Shown one piece after another: positions 45,981 through 55,141 of a stretch of DNA of 64,000 nucleotides (within the stretch, counting starts at the first letter, position 1; each line of letters starts with the position of its first letter). The notes under the pieces are model-generated. The model was not told where the DNA came from. It was given only the letters and a program-made list of their open reading frames with translations, and made no database searches. Location of the stretch: positions 1 to 64,000 of the forward strand of contig NZ_SMFK01000003.1 of NCBI RefSeq assembly GCF_004349355.1. Reading direction: 5' to 3'. A program made the position numbers and the translations under genes. This DNA comes from Flavobacterium cellulosilyticum. Its GTDB lineage: Bacteria > Bacteroidota > Bacteroidia > Flavobacteriales > Flavobacteriaceae.

Positions 45981-48776
45981 TTATAATTTGCATTCAATAA
46001 CATAAATTCCAGAGCCCAATTCCAAAGTAGATATTTTTTGATTGGCATCATAACTCACCTCTAATTTCAATTTCTCTACCGTTTTTCCATTTACCTTTAT
46101 TTCCGAATTTTCCGGAACTGGTAATTTTATCGTTGCCGATGTATTGGCTGGTATTTCAATTTTCAGGAATAACTTTCCGTCTTTTTTCTCCCATGCCGAA
46201 GCAATTTTCCCATAAATCGATTCGTAGGTCGCTTTGACAAAAGTCATATCTCCTACAATCTCTGGCTGAATAAAGAAATGTTTGAATCCTGGATGAGCTT
46301 CATCAGGGACAATTCCAGCCAAACTTTGGTAAAACCATTCTTCAATTTGTCCCATCATAAAATGATTCCATGAATTCCCCTTTCTTGGATCCCATTGCTC
46401 GGTTAAGGTGGTCAATCCAAATTTTATTTGGAAACCATAACCAGGTGCATCATAATGATTGTTCATTTTATACATCATTTCGTTTTCGCCATTTCGAGCC
46501 AAAGCCTGGAACAAATAACGATTGCCGACATCTCCTGTTGAAAGTCTATTGCCTTTTGCTTTTATGTCGTCCAATAAATTTTGCATCACCGCCGATTTGT
46601 ATTGCGGTTCCACTATATCCATAAAAATGGGCACTGCATTGCTGAATTGACTGTTCGTTCCATATTGTTTTGTTTTTTCATTAAAAAACTCGGTATTGAA
46701 AGCTTTTTTTATCTCTTCAGTCAAAGCTTCGTATTTTGCAATATCCTCTCCTTTGTTCAATAATCTGGCTGCTTTTACAAACAAAAGCGTTCCATAATAA
46801 TAATGAGAAGTGGCCGAAAGTGCAATTGGACTATTTTTTGAATAACCCGCAGCATGTGTTCCATAATCGTACCAATCCCCTAATCCATAAGATACGATAT
46901 TATTTTTAGACCTAGAAGTCAAATAATCGACGTACCTTTTCATCACCGGATAATATTTTTTCAATAAGGAAATATCGCCATATTGTTCATAATACATCCA
47001 AGGTAAAATAATTCCCGTTACACCCCATTCGGGAGAATCGGTAAAATCACCTCCAAAAACCACATATTCAGGAGCAATTGTCGGAATTAAACCATTATCC
47101 CTTTGCGCATCAGCAATATTTTGCATGATAGCAGGAAAATAACTTTGCATGTTATAATTGAAAAACAATCCTGGTCCATTCAAATGAATTTCTTCTAACC
47201 AACCTAATTTTTCACGATGCGGACAATCGGTCATCACACTTTGAAAATTACTTTTGATGGAATTATTTATCAATTCATGTGCTTTATTGAAAATGTCATT
47301 CGAACACTCAAAAGTTCCTGCTTCACCAGCTGAATTATAAATAAAATTCGATTTTAAATCTATAATTGTCGGAAACTGATTATTTTTTGTTTCCATATAA
47401 TTTACATTTTCAACTTGAATGTATTGGTAGCCATAAAAACTGAATTTCGGTTGCCATTCTTCAACACCATCTCCTTTTAAAGTATATTGAAAATAATAAG
47501 GTTTGCCTGATCTTCCTTGACCAATAGTTCCATCGTCATTCAACCCTTCGCCCACCCAAAACCGAAGCATTTGTCCTTTTTTTCCTTGTACTTTAATCGT
47601 TGGAAAACCCGAAAGATTTTGTCCCATATTAAAGACATAGAAATTAGGTTTAATTTCATTCGCATCCTTTATATCGTATTGTTTTTGAATCGTAATTGGT
47701 GGTGCTGTTTGTGCCCTTAATACTCCTTTTGGAGCTTCTTGAACCACAACTTTTGACCAATTAGAATCATCAAATCCTTTGCTATCCCAACCTTTTTGTT
47801 CTAGATTGGCATTGTAATCTTCTCCTCCAAAAATACTGTTGTAAGTAATTGGGCTTTTGCTGTATTTCCAACTTTTATCTGATTTAATAATTTCCTCAGA
47901 ACCATCTTTATAAACCACTCTCATTTTGAAAAACAAAGTTGGCGGGCCAAAACTTACATAAAATTTTGAATATCTTTCCGCAAGTGTATTGTACATTCCG
48001 TTACCTAACAAAACGCCAATTACATTTTCTCCTTTTTGTAATGCGGCAGCCGTTAATTCGTAAGTGTTGTAATTAACTGATTTATCATAATCGGTCCACA
48101 AAGGGGCAAACTCACTATTGCCTACTTTCTTTCCGTTAATCGTTAATTCATAATGTCCTAAACCGGAAATAGAAACAACCGCTGCTTTGATTTCTTTTTT
48201 AACTTCAAATGATTTTCGGAGCTGAATACTGCGTCTTGACAACGAATCCGATGCATTAATCAATGCCTCTTTTTTTTCTCTGTTAAAAGTCGCTGTATGG
48301 TAATTTCTACCTTCCGGCAAATGACTGTTGGCTTTGGTAATAGCACCAATCCATGTTGGATTCAAGTCAGAATTTGCAGCGGCAATTCTAAAAGAAGCGA
48401 TTGGACTCCAATTCGATACTTTATTTTTTTGGTTCCAAATCTTTACTTTCCAGAAATATTTGGATTCGTTTTTTAATTCTTTTCCATTAAAAGAAATCAA
48501 CTGACTTTGGCTAGACATTATTTTTCCAGAATCCCATATATCAGCTTCGTTTGTTTGAAGTTTTGCCTCAGAAGAAGCTACTAAAATTTGATATCCTTTT
48601 TGAGAAACATTTGATTCATTGGAAACCAATTGCCAACTTAATCTAGGTTTTGTCTGTACAATTGCCAAAGGATTTTCGGCCATTTCGCAAGTTAAATGCT
48701 CGACCGTAACTTGTCCATTAGAAATAAATGAAATTAGAAGACAAAAAAGGAATACTATGTTTTTGAAAATCTTCAC
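45981..48776 (-). CDS. Alpha-L-rhamnosidase, GH78 (copy 2)
   Basis: A 931-residue secreted enzyme (signal MKIFKNIVFLFCLLISFISN, cut at GQ). The domain order is as in the first copy (TKPRLSWQLVSNESNVSQKG; VVSISGLGHYELTINGKKVG), but the catalytic loop reads DCPHREKLGWLEEIHLNG, with Glu in place of the Asp of the first copy, the form found in SaRha78A-type enzymes. TEQWDPRKGNSWNHFMMGQI is the late conserved block. It should remove terminal L-rhamnose from a different linkage than copy 1. The two GH78 genes flank the GH95, esterase and MGH1-like genes. The gap to the esterase gene is 12 bases. Confidence 0.88.
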   Translation of the reverse strand: MKIFKNIVFLFCLLISFISNGQVTVEHLTCEMAENPLAIVQTKPRLSWQLVSNESNVSQKGYQILVASSEAKLQTNEADIWDSGKIMSSQSQLISFNGKELKNESKYFWKVKIWNQKNKVSNWSPIASFRIAAANSDLNPTWIGAITKANSHLPEGRNYHTATFNREKKEALINASDSLSRRSIQLRKSFEVKKEIKAAVVSISGLGHYELTINGKKVGNSEFAPLWTDYDKSVNYNTYELTAAALQKGENVIGVLLGNGMYNTLAERYSKFYVSFGPPTLFFKMRVVYKDGSEEIIKSDKSWKYSKSPITYNSIFGGEDYNANLEQKGWDSKGFDDSNWSKVVVQEAPKGVLRAQTAPPITIQKQYDIKDANEIKPNFYVFNMGQNLSGFPTIKVQGKKGQMLRFWVGEGLNDDGTIGQGRSGKPYYFQYTLKGDGVEEWQPKFSFYGYQYIQVENVNYMETKNNQFPTIIDLKSNFIYNSAGEAGTFECSNDIFNKAHELINNSIKSNFQSVMTDCPHREKLGWLEEIHLNGPGLFFNYNMQSYFPAIMQNIADAQRDNGLIPTIAPEYVVFGGDFTDSPEWGVTGIILPWMYYEQYGDISLLKKYYPVMKRYVDYLTSRSKNNIVSYGLGDWYDYGTHAAGYSKNSPIALSATSHYYYGTLLFVKAARLLNKGEDIAKYEALTEEIKKAFNTEFFNEKTKQYGTNSQFSNAVPIFMDIVEPQYKSAVMQNLLDDIKAKGNRLSTGDVGNRYLFQALARNGENEMMYKMNNHYDAPGYGFQIKFGLTTLTEQWDPRKGNSWNHFMMGQIEEWFYQSLAGIVPDEAHPGFKHFFIQPEIVGDMTFVKATYESIYGKIASAWEKKDGKLFLKIEIPANTSATIKLPVPENSEIKVNGKTVEKLKLEVSYDANQKISTLELGSGIYVIECKL

Positions 48777-48789
48777 GCTTTATTTTTTT

Positions 48790-48861
48790 TACCACAAATT
48801 GCACAAATTTTCACAAATTATTCTTTTTCTTTCAATTAGAAATTTGTGAAATTTGCGGTTA
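48790..48861. repeat. Imperfect palindrome with CACAAATT units
   Basis: accacaaattgcacaaattttcac at the left and aatttgtgaaatttgcggtt at the right are imperfect inverted copies made of 9-base units (cacaaatt). Same building plan as other intergenic palindromes in the locus. Between the GH145-like and second GH78 genes. Confidence 0.6.
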
Positions 48862-48870
48862 TATTTTTTT

Positions 48871-50748
48871 TTATAATCTTCTCGTAACCAATGATTTAAT
48901 ATTAAATACTGCTTCTGGGATTAAAACTCCAGTATCTGGTAAATCTACAAAATCAGGGGTGTCTGGTTCAGTATCTGCATTTGGCGTATAACGTTGTTCA
49001 CCCGTACGGAACATAATGCGTGAAATACCATCAACTGGTGCGTAAAATATTTTGTTCGATTCCCTGCTGCCGTTTACTTGAACAGTGTACGAGCGAGAAG
49101 TTACATCTAATTTTACCGTGATTGTATATTCATTTCCAGCTTCATATTTGGTTACTCCACCGTAACGAGCGCCATTTTTAGCTTTCAAAACCCCATCTGA
49201 ATCGAATACCAATCGAATCGAAGGCAATCCTTGTTTATTTAAAAATTCTACTTGTAGTAGCCCTTTGTCATTTTGCTCTGGCATAACGGTAAAAGTGGCT
49301 TCCATTTTTTGAGCAAAAGGAAGTACACGTTCGACTCGCGCATAATCAAAGGCGTCTTTATCACGTAATGTCAACCATTTTTTGCCATCTGTTTTCTTCT
49401 CAATTTTGGCGGAAGCCCAAGACAAATCATAGGTATTCCATAGTTTTAATTCTTCTCCATTTGGCAAGTCATTAAACACATCATTGGCATCTTCTTTGAC
49501 TTCACTTGTAACAGGAACAGGAACTGAGGCCACCCAAATATCTTCTTTGTTCACACTATAACTTACCCATAATTTACCGTCTGGTGGCGTTCCGTTGCCT
49601 TCTAAAATTCCGCGAACGTATTGTGGTCCTGCCGATTTGTAGTTTCCTCCGTAACGCATTGGTGATATCTCACCATGAACCAATAATAAGTCCGTATAAT
49701 TCAAACCATCATCACTGGTAGAAATGGCTAGTGGCCAACGGTATTCCGAGGGATTATAAACGGTTGCATAGCGATTATCGGAAGTTTTTTGCCCCCAAAT
49801 CTTAGCATTGCTATTCACAAAACCTGGAGCTCTCATAGGATTATATTCCCAAGTTTTTCCATCGTCTTTACTCATAGATGTTAAGGCATGTTTCCATAAA
49901 CCAATCACATTTCCGTTTGGTAAATGGTAATAAGAAAATGCTTTATATTCTTTTTTTAGCGGAATTAATGGGTCGTCTCTATCCGATTCTTCCACCCATT
50001 GTTGCATCATCAAAGGTTTTGAAAGCAGTTCGTCGCAAGCTTTGATGAATTTCTTGTCTTTGCTTTTTTTATAAAAAGGAAATACTGTTGCCAATGAATT
50101 CGCATTTTTATTATATCGAATAAAATAAATTGGACCAAAGCTTCCGTCTTTATAAATTTCTCTGACCACTCGACCTAAACCTTTACCATCATTAGGATCG
50201 TCTTTTTTATCCAAAGCCACTCCGTAATACCCTAAAGAAAGTAATCTGTTATCTGATGAAACATAAAATCCCATGCGTTGGTGCATTACAGCATCTAAAT
50301 TTTTAGATACTCCTTCGACACCTTCCTTTTTAAATCCATCCGGAATATGATAGATAGGAAAAATAACTTTGGGTTTTGTCCACGTAACTCCATCTTTTGA
50401 AGTCATATAAAAAGTTTGACCTGGTGGAATATGTTCCCCTGATGGATCGCTCAAATAATGCAAATAAAAAGTATTGTTCCAATACGCCATCATGGGTTGG
50501 TGGTTGTACGTCCAACCAAAACCATCAGCTGTTTCAGGATGTTCTCTGCTGGCACGCATAATCTGTGTGGCGTGTACTCCTACCGCAGGACTCAATTGCC
50601 CGTGATGGTAATCCACGTTTGAAAGTGTTTTACCTACATAACGGATGGTATCTTGTTGGGCTACCGCAGAATTTACAGCGCCACAAGTCAATAGAATCGT
50701 TGTTGCTGTTGCGATGTTGTGTTTTATTTTTTTTAATTCCATCATCAT
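48871..50748 (-). CDS. GH145/PL42-like beta-propeller enzyme (L-rhamnose-alpha-1,4-D-glucuronate acting type)
   Basis: This 625-residue secreted protein has a signal segment (NIATATTILLTCGAVNSAVAQ). From about residue 55 it shows the pattern I associate with GH145/PL42 propellers: VHATQIMRASREHPETADG, then WTYNHQPMMAYWNNTFYLHY, then IPPGQTFYMTSKDGVTWTKP and YNPSEYRWPLAISTSDDG. The N-terminal His of the family is in the VHATQ or TYNHQP segment. Characterised members act on the rhamnosyl-glucuronate bond. The C-terminal 180 residues (from about 445) form a beta-sandwich, probably a binding module. It is placed among GH78 and GH43 genes. The exact activity, hydrolase or lyase, cannot be chosen. 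Start may be at any of three adjacent Met codons. Confidence 0.75.
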   Translation of the reverse strand: MMMELKKIKHNIATATTILLTCGAVNSAVAQQDTIRYVGKTLSNVDYHHGQLSPAVGVHATQIMRASREHPETADGFGWTYNHQPMMAYWNNTFYLHYLSDPSGEHIPPGQTFYMTSKDGVTWTKPKVIFPIYHIPDGFKKEGVEGVSKNLDAVMHQRMGFYVSSDNRLLSLGYYGVALDKKDDPNDGKGLGRVVREIYKDGSFGPIYFIRYNKNANSLATVFPFYKKSKDKKFIKACDELLSKPLMMQQWVEESDRDDPLIPLKKEYKAFSYYHLPNGNVIGLWKHALTSMSKDDGKTWEYNPMRAPGFVNSNAKIWGQKTSDNRYATVYNPSEYRWPLAISTSDDGLNYTDLLLVHGEISPMRYGGNYKSAGPQYVRGILEGNGTPPDGKLWVSYSVNKEDIWVASVPVPVTSEVKEDANDVFNDLPNGEELKLWNTYDLSWASAKIEKKTDGKKWLTLRDKDAFDYARVERVLPFAQKMEATFTVMPEQNDKGLLQVEFLNKQGLPSIRLVFDSDGVLKAKNGARYGGVTKYEAGNEYTITVKLDVTSRSYTVQVNGSRESNKIFYAPVDGISRIMFRTGEQRYTPNADTEPDTPDFVDLPDTGVLIPEAVFNIKSLVTRRL

Positions 50749-50773
50749 TATTCTTTATTTTTAGATTTATCAA

Positions 50774-50802
50774 CCCTGTCAGGGTTTTGAACCCTGACAG
50801 GG
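50774..50802. repeat. Perfect 13-bp hairpin CCCTGTCAGGGTT
   Basis: ccctgtcagggtt at 50774..50786 and aaccctgacaggg at 50790..50802 form a 13-pair stem with a 3-base loop. A common Bacteroidota intergenic hairpin, here between GH43 and GH145-like genes. It could act as a transcript-processing or terminator-like structure. Confidence 0.75.
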
Positions 50803-50813
50803 CTAGTAATCAA

Positions 50814-51728
50814 TTATTTTCTCTCCATTAATCCTTTCAAAACTTTTTTTGAAATCGTGGTTATCGTTCCGTGTTTGTGTCCTTCTGGCAATTTTATTGC
50901 TGAGCTGACATCTTCAAAATGTATAAAATCGGATGTTTTTGCCGCTTTATAGTTCTTGGCACCATAATTATCATAATAAATCAACCAGTTGTTATCGATT
51001 TTTTCAACAGTTGGTCCTTCTGATAAATAAGCGGTAAAAGGTTCTGAACTTTTTCCAAATGGCCCTAAAGGCGATTTTCCAAAAGCGACTTTAATATTAC
51101 GCATCGGTCGGGTGTTGTCTTTTAAAACCAAAATATAATCATCCTTGGCACGTTTTACAATCACGCAATCAATTACACTAAATCCAGGATCATAGAATAA
51201 TTTGGTATCCGAAAAAGTTTTGAAATCTTTGGTCGTTACATAATACATCCGATGGTTATTTTTCTCTTCTTCAATACCTTTTTCAAATCGAAACGGAATC
51301 GTAGAAGCCCAAATGATAATATATTGGTCTTGCTCGTCATCAAAGAAAATTTCAGGTGCCCAAACGTTCACTACTTCGGGCTCGTTTTTCATCACCGGAA
51401 TGTATTCTTGGGTTGACCAATGAATCAAATCTTTGGAATTGGCATAACCAAACCCATTTCCACCTTTCCAATCAGTTGTCCAAACCATGTGATACACATC
51501 GTCTTTTCCTTTTACAATTGACGGATCACGCATGATTTTGCTGGCGCCAATTTCAGGTTTCAAAAACGAGCCTTCCAGTCCTTCCCAATGATAGCCATCT
51601 TTGCTATACGCCAAATGCAAACCATCTGTCGCGGGTTCACGAAATGAAGTAAACAAATAAATTGGCTTTGAAGTGGAACAACTCAAAGCGCAAAAGGCAA
51701 GTATGATAAGGAAGATTATTTTTTTCAT
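50814..51728 (-). CDS. GH43-like five-bladed propeller glycosidase, lipoprotein
   Basis: This 304-residue lipoprotein (LIILAFCALSCSTSK, Cys near residue 17) has a five-bladed propeller. GASKIMRDPSIVKGKDDVYH contains the conserved catalytic Asp of the GH43/GH32 clan, and VVNVWAPEIFFDDEQDQYI carries the typical acidic W-A-P-E motif. YLSEGPTVEKIDNNWLIYYD supplies the second acidic residue. GH43 enzymes remove arabinose, xylose or galactose from side chains. The mature part is near the minimum size of the family, without extra modules. Start is the ATG at 51728; the next gene is 66 bases downstream with a hairpin between. Confidence 0.82.
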   Translation of the reverse strand: MKKIIFLIILAFCALSCSTSKPIYLFTSFREPATDGLHLAYSKDGYHWEGLEGSFLKPEIGASKIMRDPSIVKGKDDVYHMVWTTDWKGGNGFGYANSKDLIHWSTQEYIPVMKNEPEVVNVWAPEIFFDDEQDQYIIIWASTIPFRFEKGIEEEKNNHRMYYVTTKDFKTFSDTKLFYDPGFSVIDCVIVKRAKDDYILVLKDNTRPMRNIKVAFGKSPLGPFGKSSEPFTAYLSEGPTVEKIDNNWLIYYDNYGAKNYKAAKTSDFIHFEDVSSAIKLPEGHKHGTITTISKKVLKGLMERK

Positions 51729-51747
51729 TGTTCAAAAACTTTATTCT

Positions 51748-51831
51748 CATTCCTGCAAGGTCTTTTTTGACCTTGTAGGTATTTAATTTTAAAATTAATA
51801 CCTACATGGTTTTTGAAACCTTGCAGGAATG
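51748..51831. repeat. 84-bp near-palindrome CATTCCTGCAAGGT
   Basis: cattcctgcaaggt at 51748..51761 matches the complement of accttgcaggaatg at 51818..51831, and the symmetry continues inward (ttgtaggtattaa / ttaatacctaca) almost to the centre. Nested copies of caaggt units are present. A dispersed Bacteroidota-type element between the GH28 and GH43 genes. Confidence 0.75.
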
Positions 51832-51843
51832 TAAAATCTAATA

Positions 51844-53418
51844 CTATTCTACAATCGCATTTTTATCTAAGTCTTTTCCTTTTTTAATTACGGTTGAAAC
51901 GTTATTAAATACATTATTTTTTAAATAGATTCCTTTTGTTGCTGCTCCATCTGCTTCGATAAAAACATCAGTCGCATAAAATGGAAAATTATTAGTAATC
52001 ATCATGTTCGACACATTATCTAATTTGATTACTGGAATTCCTTTAATCGGAGTTGAAGAACCTACATTATCCAAAATAATGTTTTTAGCATCCGATATTT
52101 TAAACGAAGAACCCATTGAAGCATTTACTTTTACATCGTGAAATTCGACATCAGTTGCGGTACTTACAGTAAAACCTTCTTTGGCATCCATATTTATATT
52201 CGAAAAAGAAATATTTTGAACAGGCATTTCACTAATACCCAAAATCATTCCCGCTTTGTTGACATTCGAACCTGTAATATTACTCATGTGAATGTTTCTG
52301 AAAATCGGAGTTTTCTCGGTTACAGGTTCTGCTTTAGTATCCTTATCATAAAAAAGATTCAGTACAATAGCTTCTTCTTTGATGTCTTTCATTACAATAT
52401 TATCAACCCGAATTTCTTCGACCACACCACCTCTGCCACGAGCCGATTTGATTCGGATTCCTCTATCGGTTCCGTCAAAAACACAATTTGAAATCGTGAT
52501 TTTTTTAATCCCGCCCGACATTTCACTTCCAATAACCACGCCTCCGTGACCACTCAACATCGTACAATTGGTAATCGTAACATTCTCCGTTGGCCTTCCG
52601 TATTTACGACCGTCTTCATCTCTTCCTGATTTGATGGTAATACAATCATCTCCCACACTAATATGACAATTAGAAATATGCACGTTCCTGCAGGAAGAAG
52701 GATTGATTCCGTCCGTATTTGGCGAATGTGGATTAAAAATCGTGATTCCAGTAATCGTTACATTATCGCAAAAAACGGGGTTTATCGTCCAAAAAGGAGA
52801 GTTCTGAAAGGTTACACCTTCGATTAAAATATTCTTGCAATTATAACTTTGAAAGAAAGCAGGTCTAAAAAAATGCTTATCAATTGTTCTTTGATAATAA
52901 GCCGAGTAAACGATTCCTTTATTTTGTTCCACCCACATTTTTTGATATTTCGTTTCCGGAATTGGACCCTTAGCCGTTTCAATTCGGTAAACTTCATTCC
53001 ACCATGCTTTTCCTTGTCCGTCGATTACACCACGACCTTTGATGGTAATATTTTCCGCATCTTTAGCATAGAATAATGGTGAAAAAGTTTGCATCACAAT
53101 TCCTTCGTAACGCATTTCAACAAAAGGCAAATAATCATCAAAATTCTCTGAAAATTTCAACAATGCTCCCGAATCCAAGTAAATTGTGATGTTACTTTTT
53201 AATTTCAAAGCTCCCGTTAGATATTCGCCAGCAGGGAAAAAAATTGTTCCTCCTCCGTTTTTAGATGCTTTTTCGATGGCACCTTGAATGGCTTGCGTAC
53301 AAATAACGCCTTTGTTATTTCCACCTTCCTTTAGGATATTCAACCAGCCATCATTTGCGAAAGCTGTGTTAAATCCTGTAACAAAGCAGAGAAGTATTAT
53401 AATATTTTTAATTTTCAT
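51844..53418 (-). CDS. GH28 polygalacturonase-family enzyme
   Basis: A 524-residue secreted protein (signal MKIKNIIILLCFVTGFNTAFA). The right-handed beta-helix of GH28 is clear: GGGTIFFPAGEYLTGALKLK, then the catalytic motifs HSPNTDGINPSSC, VGDDCITIKSG, SGHGGVVIGSE and RIKSARGRGG, each containing a family Asp, His, Arg or Lys. It cleaves alpha-1,4-galacturonide or rhamnogalacturonan bonds with inversion. The length is above the average (about 400), with a C-terminal extension of extra helix turns. It sits between GH43 and GH140-like genes, which supports a pectin backbone or side-chain role. Exo or endo mode cannot be told. Confidence 0.9.
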   Translation of the reverse strand: MKIKNIIILLCFVTGFNTAFANDGWLNILKEGGNNKGVICTQAIQGAIEKASKNGGGTIFFPAGEYLTGALKLKSNITIYLDSGALLKFSENFDDYLPFVEMRYEGIVMQTFSPLFYAKDAENITIKGRGVIDGQGKAWWNEVYRIETAKGPIPETKYQKMWVEQNKGIVYSAYYQRTIDKHFFRPAFFQSYNCKNILIEGVTFQNSPFWTINPVFCDNVTITGITIFNPHSPNTDGINPSSCRNVHISNCHISVGDDCITIKSGRDEDGRKYGRPTENVTITNCTMLSGHGGVVIGSEMSGGIKKITISNCVFDGTDRGIRIKSARGRGGVVEEIRVDNIVMKDIKEEAIVLNLFYDKDTKAEPVTEKTPIFRNIHMSNITGSNVNKAGMILGISEMPVQNISFSNINMDAKEGFTVSTATDVEFHDVKVNASMGSSFKISDAKNIILDNVGSSTPIKGIPVIKLDNVSNMMITNNFPFYATDVFIEADGAATKGIYLKNNVFNNVSTVIKKGKDLDKNAIVE

Positions 53419-53435
53419 ATTGAACTTTTTTTTGG

Positions 53436-53530
53436 CCCACAGATTTAACAGATAAAACAGATAAGCACCGATTTTTTTTATTCCTTTATTATTTTTATAA
53501 ACGTAGATCTAGCAGATTCACGCAGATTTA
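53436..53530. repeat. Degenerate CCCACAGATT / CGCAGATT repeat cluster
   Basis: cccacagatttaacagataaaacagataa at the left and agcagattcacgcagattta at the right carry the cagatt units seen in the other palindromes of this locus, in the same orientation here. Lies in the spacer between the GH140-like and GH28 genes. Confidence 0.5.
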
Positions 53531-53603
53531 TTTATGTTATTATTGTCTTTATTAACGAAGGATAGATCAAACTTAAAATCTACAAAAATTGTGGATTGCA
53601 AGG

Positions 53604-53630
53604 ATGTGATTTCTCCTTAGTCGAAATGAC
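53604..53630. repeat. Dispersed element ATGTGATTTCTCCTTAGTCGAAATGAC
   Basis: A single copy of a word that recurs between genes in Flavobacterium and relatives (GTCATTTCGACTAAGGAGAAATCACA on the other strand). No partner copy for a hairpin is visible here. It ends 11 bases before the GH140-like gene end. Confidence 0.55.
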
Positions 53631-53640
53631 AAAAAAGTGA

Positions 53641-55038
53641 TTATTTTGAAGTTAAAATTAAAACCCAATCATTTCCATCAACATTTTGTCCTATAGGTAG
53701 AAATTCATGAACTCCTTTATTATCAAAAGTTCCAATTTTAGTTTTTTTACCGTTACGTGGATTATACCAACAAGCTTTTACTTTTTTACCATTAATTTTA
53801 CCCATATTCACTTCAATTTTTTTACCATTATACGTGTAAATCAAAGCGTAATCTTTTCCTCTTGTCGCTGCTAAGTAATTGTATTTCTCGCCAGAGTTGG
53901 CTACCAAAGATTGATCAGGAACACGATCAAAATAAGGGAATTCTAACATCAACTTCTTGATATAGACCATTTGTCCTGCACCTGGCGCATCGATTGCATC
54001 ATACCAAAACACTTTGTTTCCGTAAGCTGGATTATCCCCTTTTCTAAACATTTGCATTACGGCATTATGACCGTAAGTATAACCTGCCGCACCTGCAAAA
54101 ACAGACCAATATCCGTAACGTCTCACATCATTATCTTTCCATAATGGTTGTAAAGTGTCGTGCAAACCTTGTGGTATTCCTTCGTAAGATGGTTCTCCGT
54201 CCAGTGTTGGTTTAGTCGGTTTTAAATCAAAATCCCGATGTACAAATTTGTAATTGTCCTCTTTAAATGAATTTGGCAATGTGTCTTGATCGTATCTGCG
54301 ATGTCCCGATTGGAACATATTAAAATCTAACCAAGACGCTTTATGATAATCTTCTGATGAGTCCGTTCTACCAAAAGGATGAAAAGTCACCAATTGATTT
54401 GGGTTAGTAGTTTTTAATGTACTTCCAATCGTGTTCCAAATATCCATAAACTCATTTCCGTGCGTATCACCACCATTCAACCAAATAATATTGGTTCTGT
54501 TTTTATATCGATTCGCTAAAAACTGCGCATATTTTTGAGCTTGTTCTTTACTTACTTTGTCTCCTTTTGCTACATTGGTTCCCCAAACGGGTACCATGCC
54601 TACATAGATTCCGTTTTGTTGTGCTACATCCAAAATATAATCCACATGATCCCAATAATCATATTCTTCTGGATTATTAAAATCATTCCCAGGTGTTGTC
54701 AACGGTTGCGACACATCCTCATTAACCAAAGCCATATCGCCATACACATTGGTCACATTTAAAGTATGAAGGACCATCACCTGAACAACATTGAATCCTT
54801 TTTCTTTTCTATTTTGAAAATATTTAACGACACCTTCACGGTCTAATCTCCCAAAAGTTAACCAAGCTGTATCCCCTAACCAAAAAAATGGTTTCCCATT
54901 TTCGGTAACAAAATAATGATGGTTCTTTGATACTTCTAGTTTTAGCAAGTCTTTTTTAGAAGTTTGAGAATAGCCGTTTTGAGCTGCAATCAAAAAGCAG
55001 ATACAAAAAACGTATAGATATTTAATTTTCAGATTCAT
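53641..55038 (-). CDS. GH140-like apiosidase (DUF4038)
   Basis: A 465-residue secreted enzyme (signal ends at QNGYSQ). The DUF4038 TIM barrel runs from about 40 to 370: GKPFFWLGDTAWLTFGRLDR, then IWLNGGDTHGNEFMDI, which holds a candidate catalytic Asp, and PTLDGEPSYEGIPQGLHDTL with the candidate Glu. The C-terminal 90 residues form a small beta domain (DYALIYTYNGKKIEVNMGKI). GH140 enzymes split the apiose-galacturonate linkage that joins side chains to the RG-II backbone. This is the strongest RG-II marker in the window, and it sits in the same locus as the RuBisCO-like/kinase pathway for apiose-derived acid. Starting Met at 55038 gives a correct signal peptide. Confidence 0.82.
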   Translation of the reverse strand: MNLKIKYLYVFCICFLIAAQNGYSQTSKKDLLKLEVSKNHHYFVTENGKPFFWLGDTAWLTFGRLDREGVVKYFQNRKEKGFNVVQVMVLHTLNVTNVYGDMALVNEDVSQPLTTPGNDFNNPEEYDYWDHVDYILDVAQQNGIYVGMVPVWGTNVAKGDKVSKEQAQKYAQFLANRYKNRTNIIWLNGGDTHGNEFMDIWNTIGSTLKTTNPNQLVTFHPFGRTDSSEDYHKASWLDFNMFQSGHRRYDQDTLPNSFKEDNYKFVHRDFDLKPTKPTLDGEPSYEGIPQGLHDTLQPLWKDNDVRRYGYWSVFAGAAGYTYGHNAVMQMFRKGDNPAYGNKVFWYDAIDAPGAGQMVYIKKLMLEFPYFDRVPDQSLVANSGEKYNYLAATRGKDYALIYTYNGKKIEVNMGKINGKKVKACWYNPRNGKKTKIGTFDNKGVHEFLPIGQNVDGNDWVLILTSK

Positions 55039-55069
55039 TTTTAGTTTGATTTGAATTATGTTTTTTTAT

Positions 55070-55141
55070 GCCACGGATTAAACGGATTAAACGGATTTTA
55101 TAATCTTTAATTCAATCTGTGTAATCCGTATAATCTGTGGC
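55070..55141. repeat. 72-bp palindrome GCCACGGATTAAACGGATT
   Basis: gccacggattaaacggatta at the left is matched by the complement of taatccgtataatctgtggc at the right, giving a stem of about 29 positions with few mismatches around a short AT loop. It is built of 9-10-base units (acggattaa). The right end touches the stop codon of the 1,053-residue gene. Confidence 0.8.

Noticed and set aside
53436..55141. CRISPR-like array
   Set aside because: The repeated units are 8-10 bases, imperfect and palindromic, without regular spacers or cas genes.
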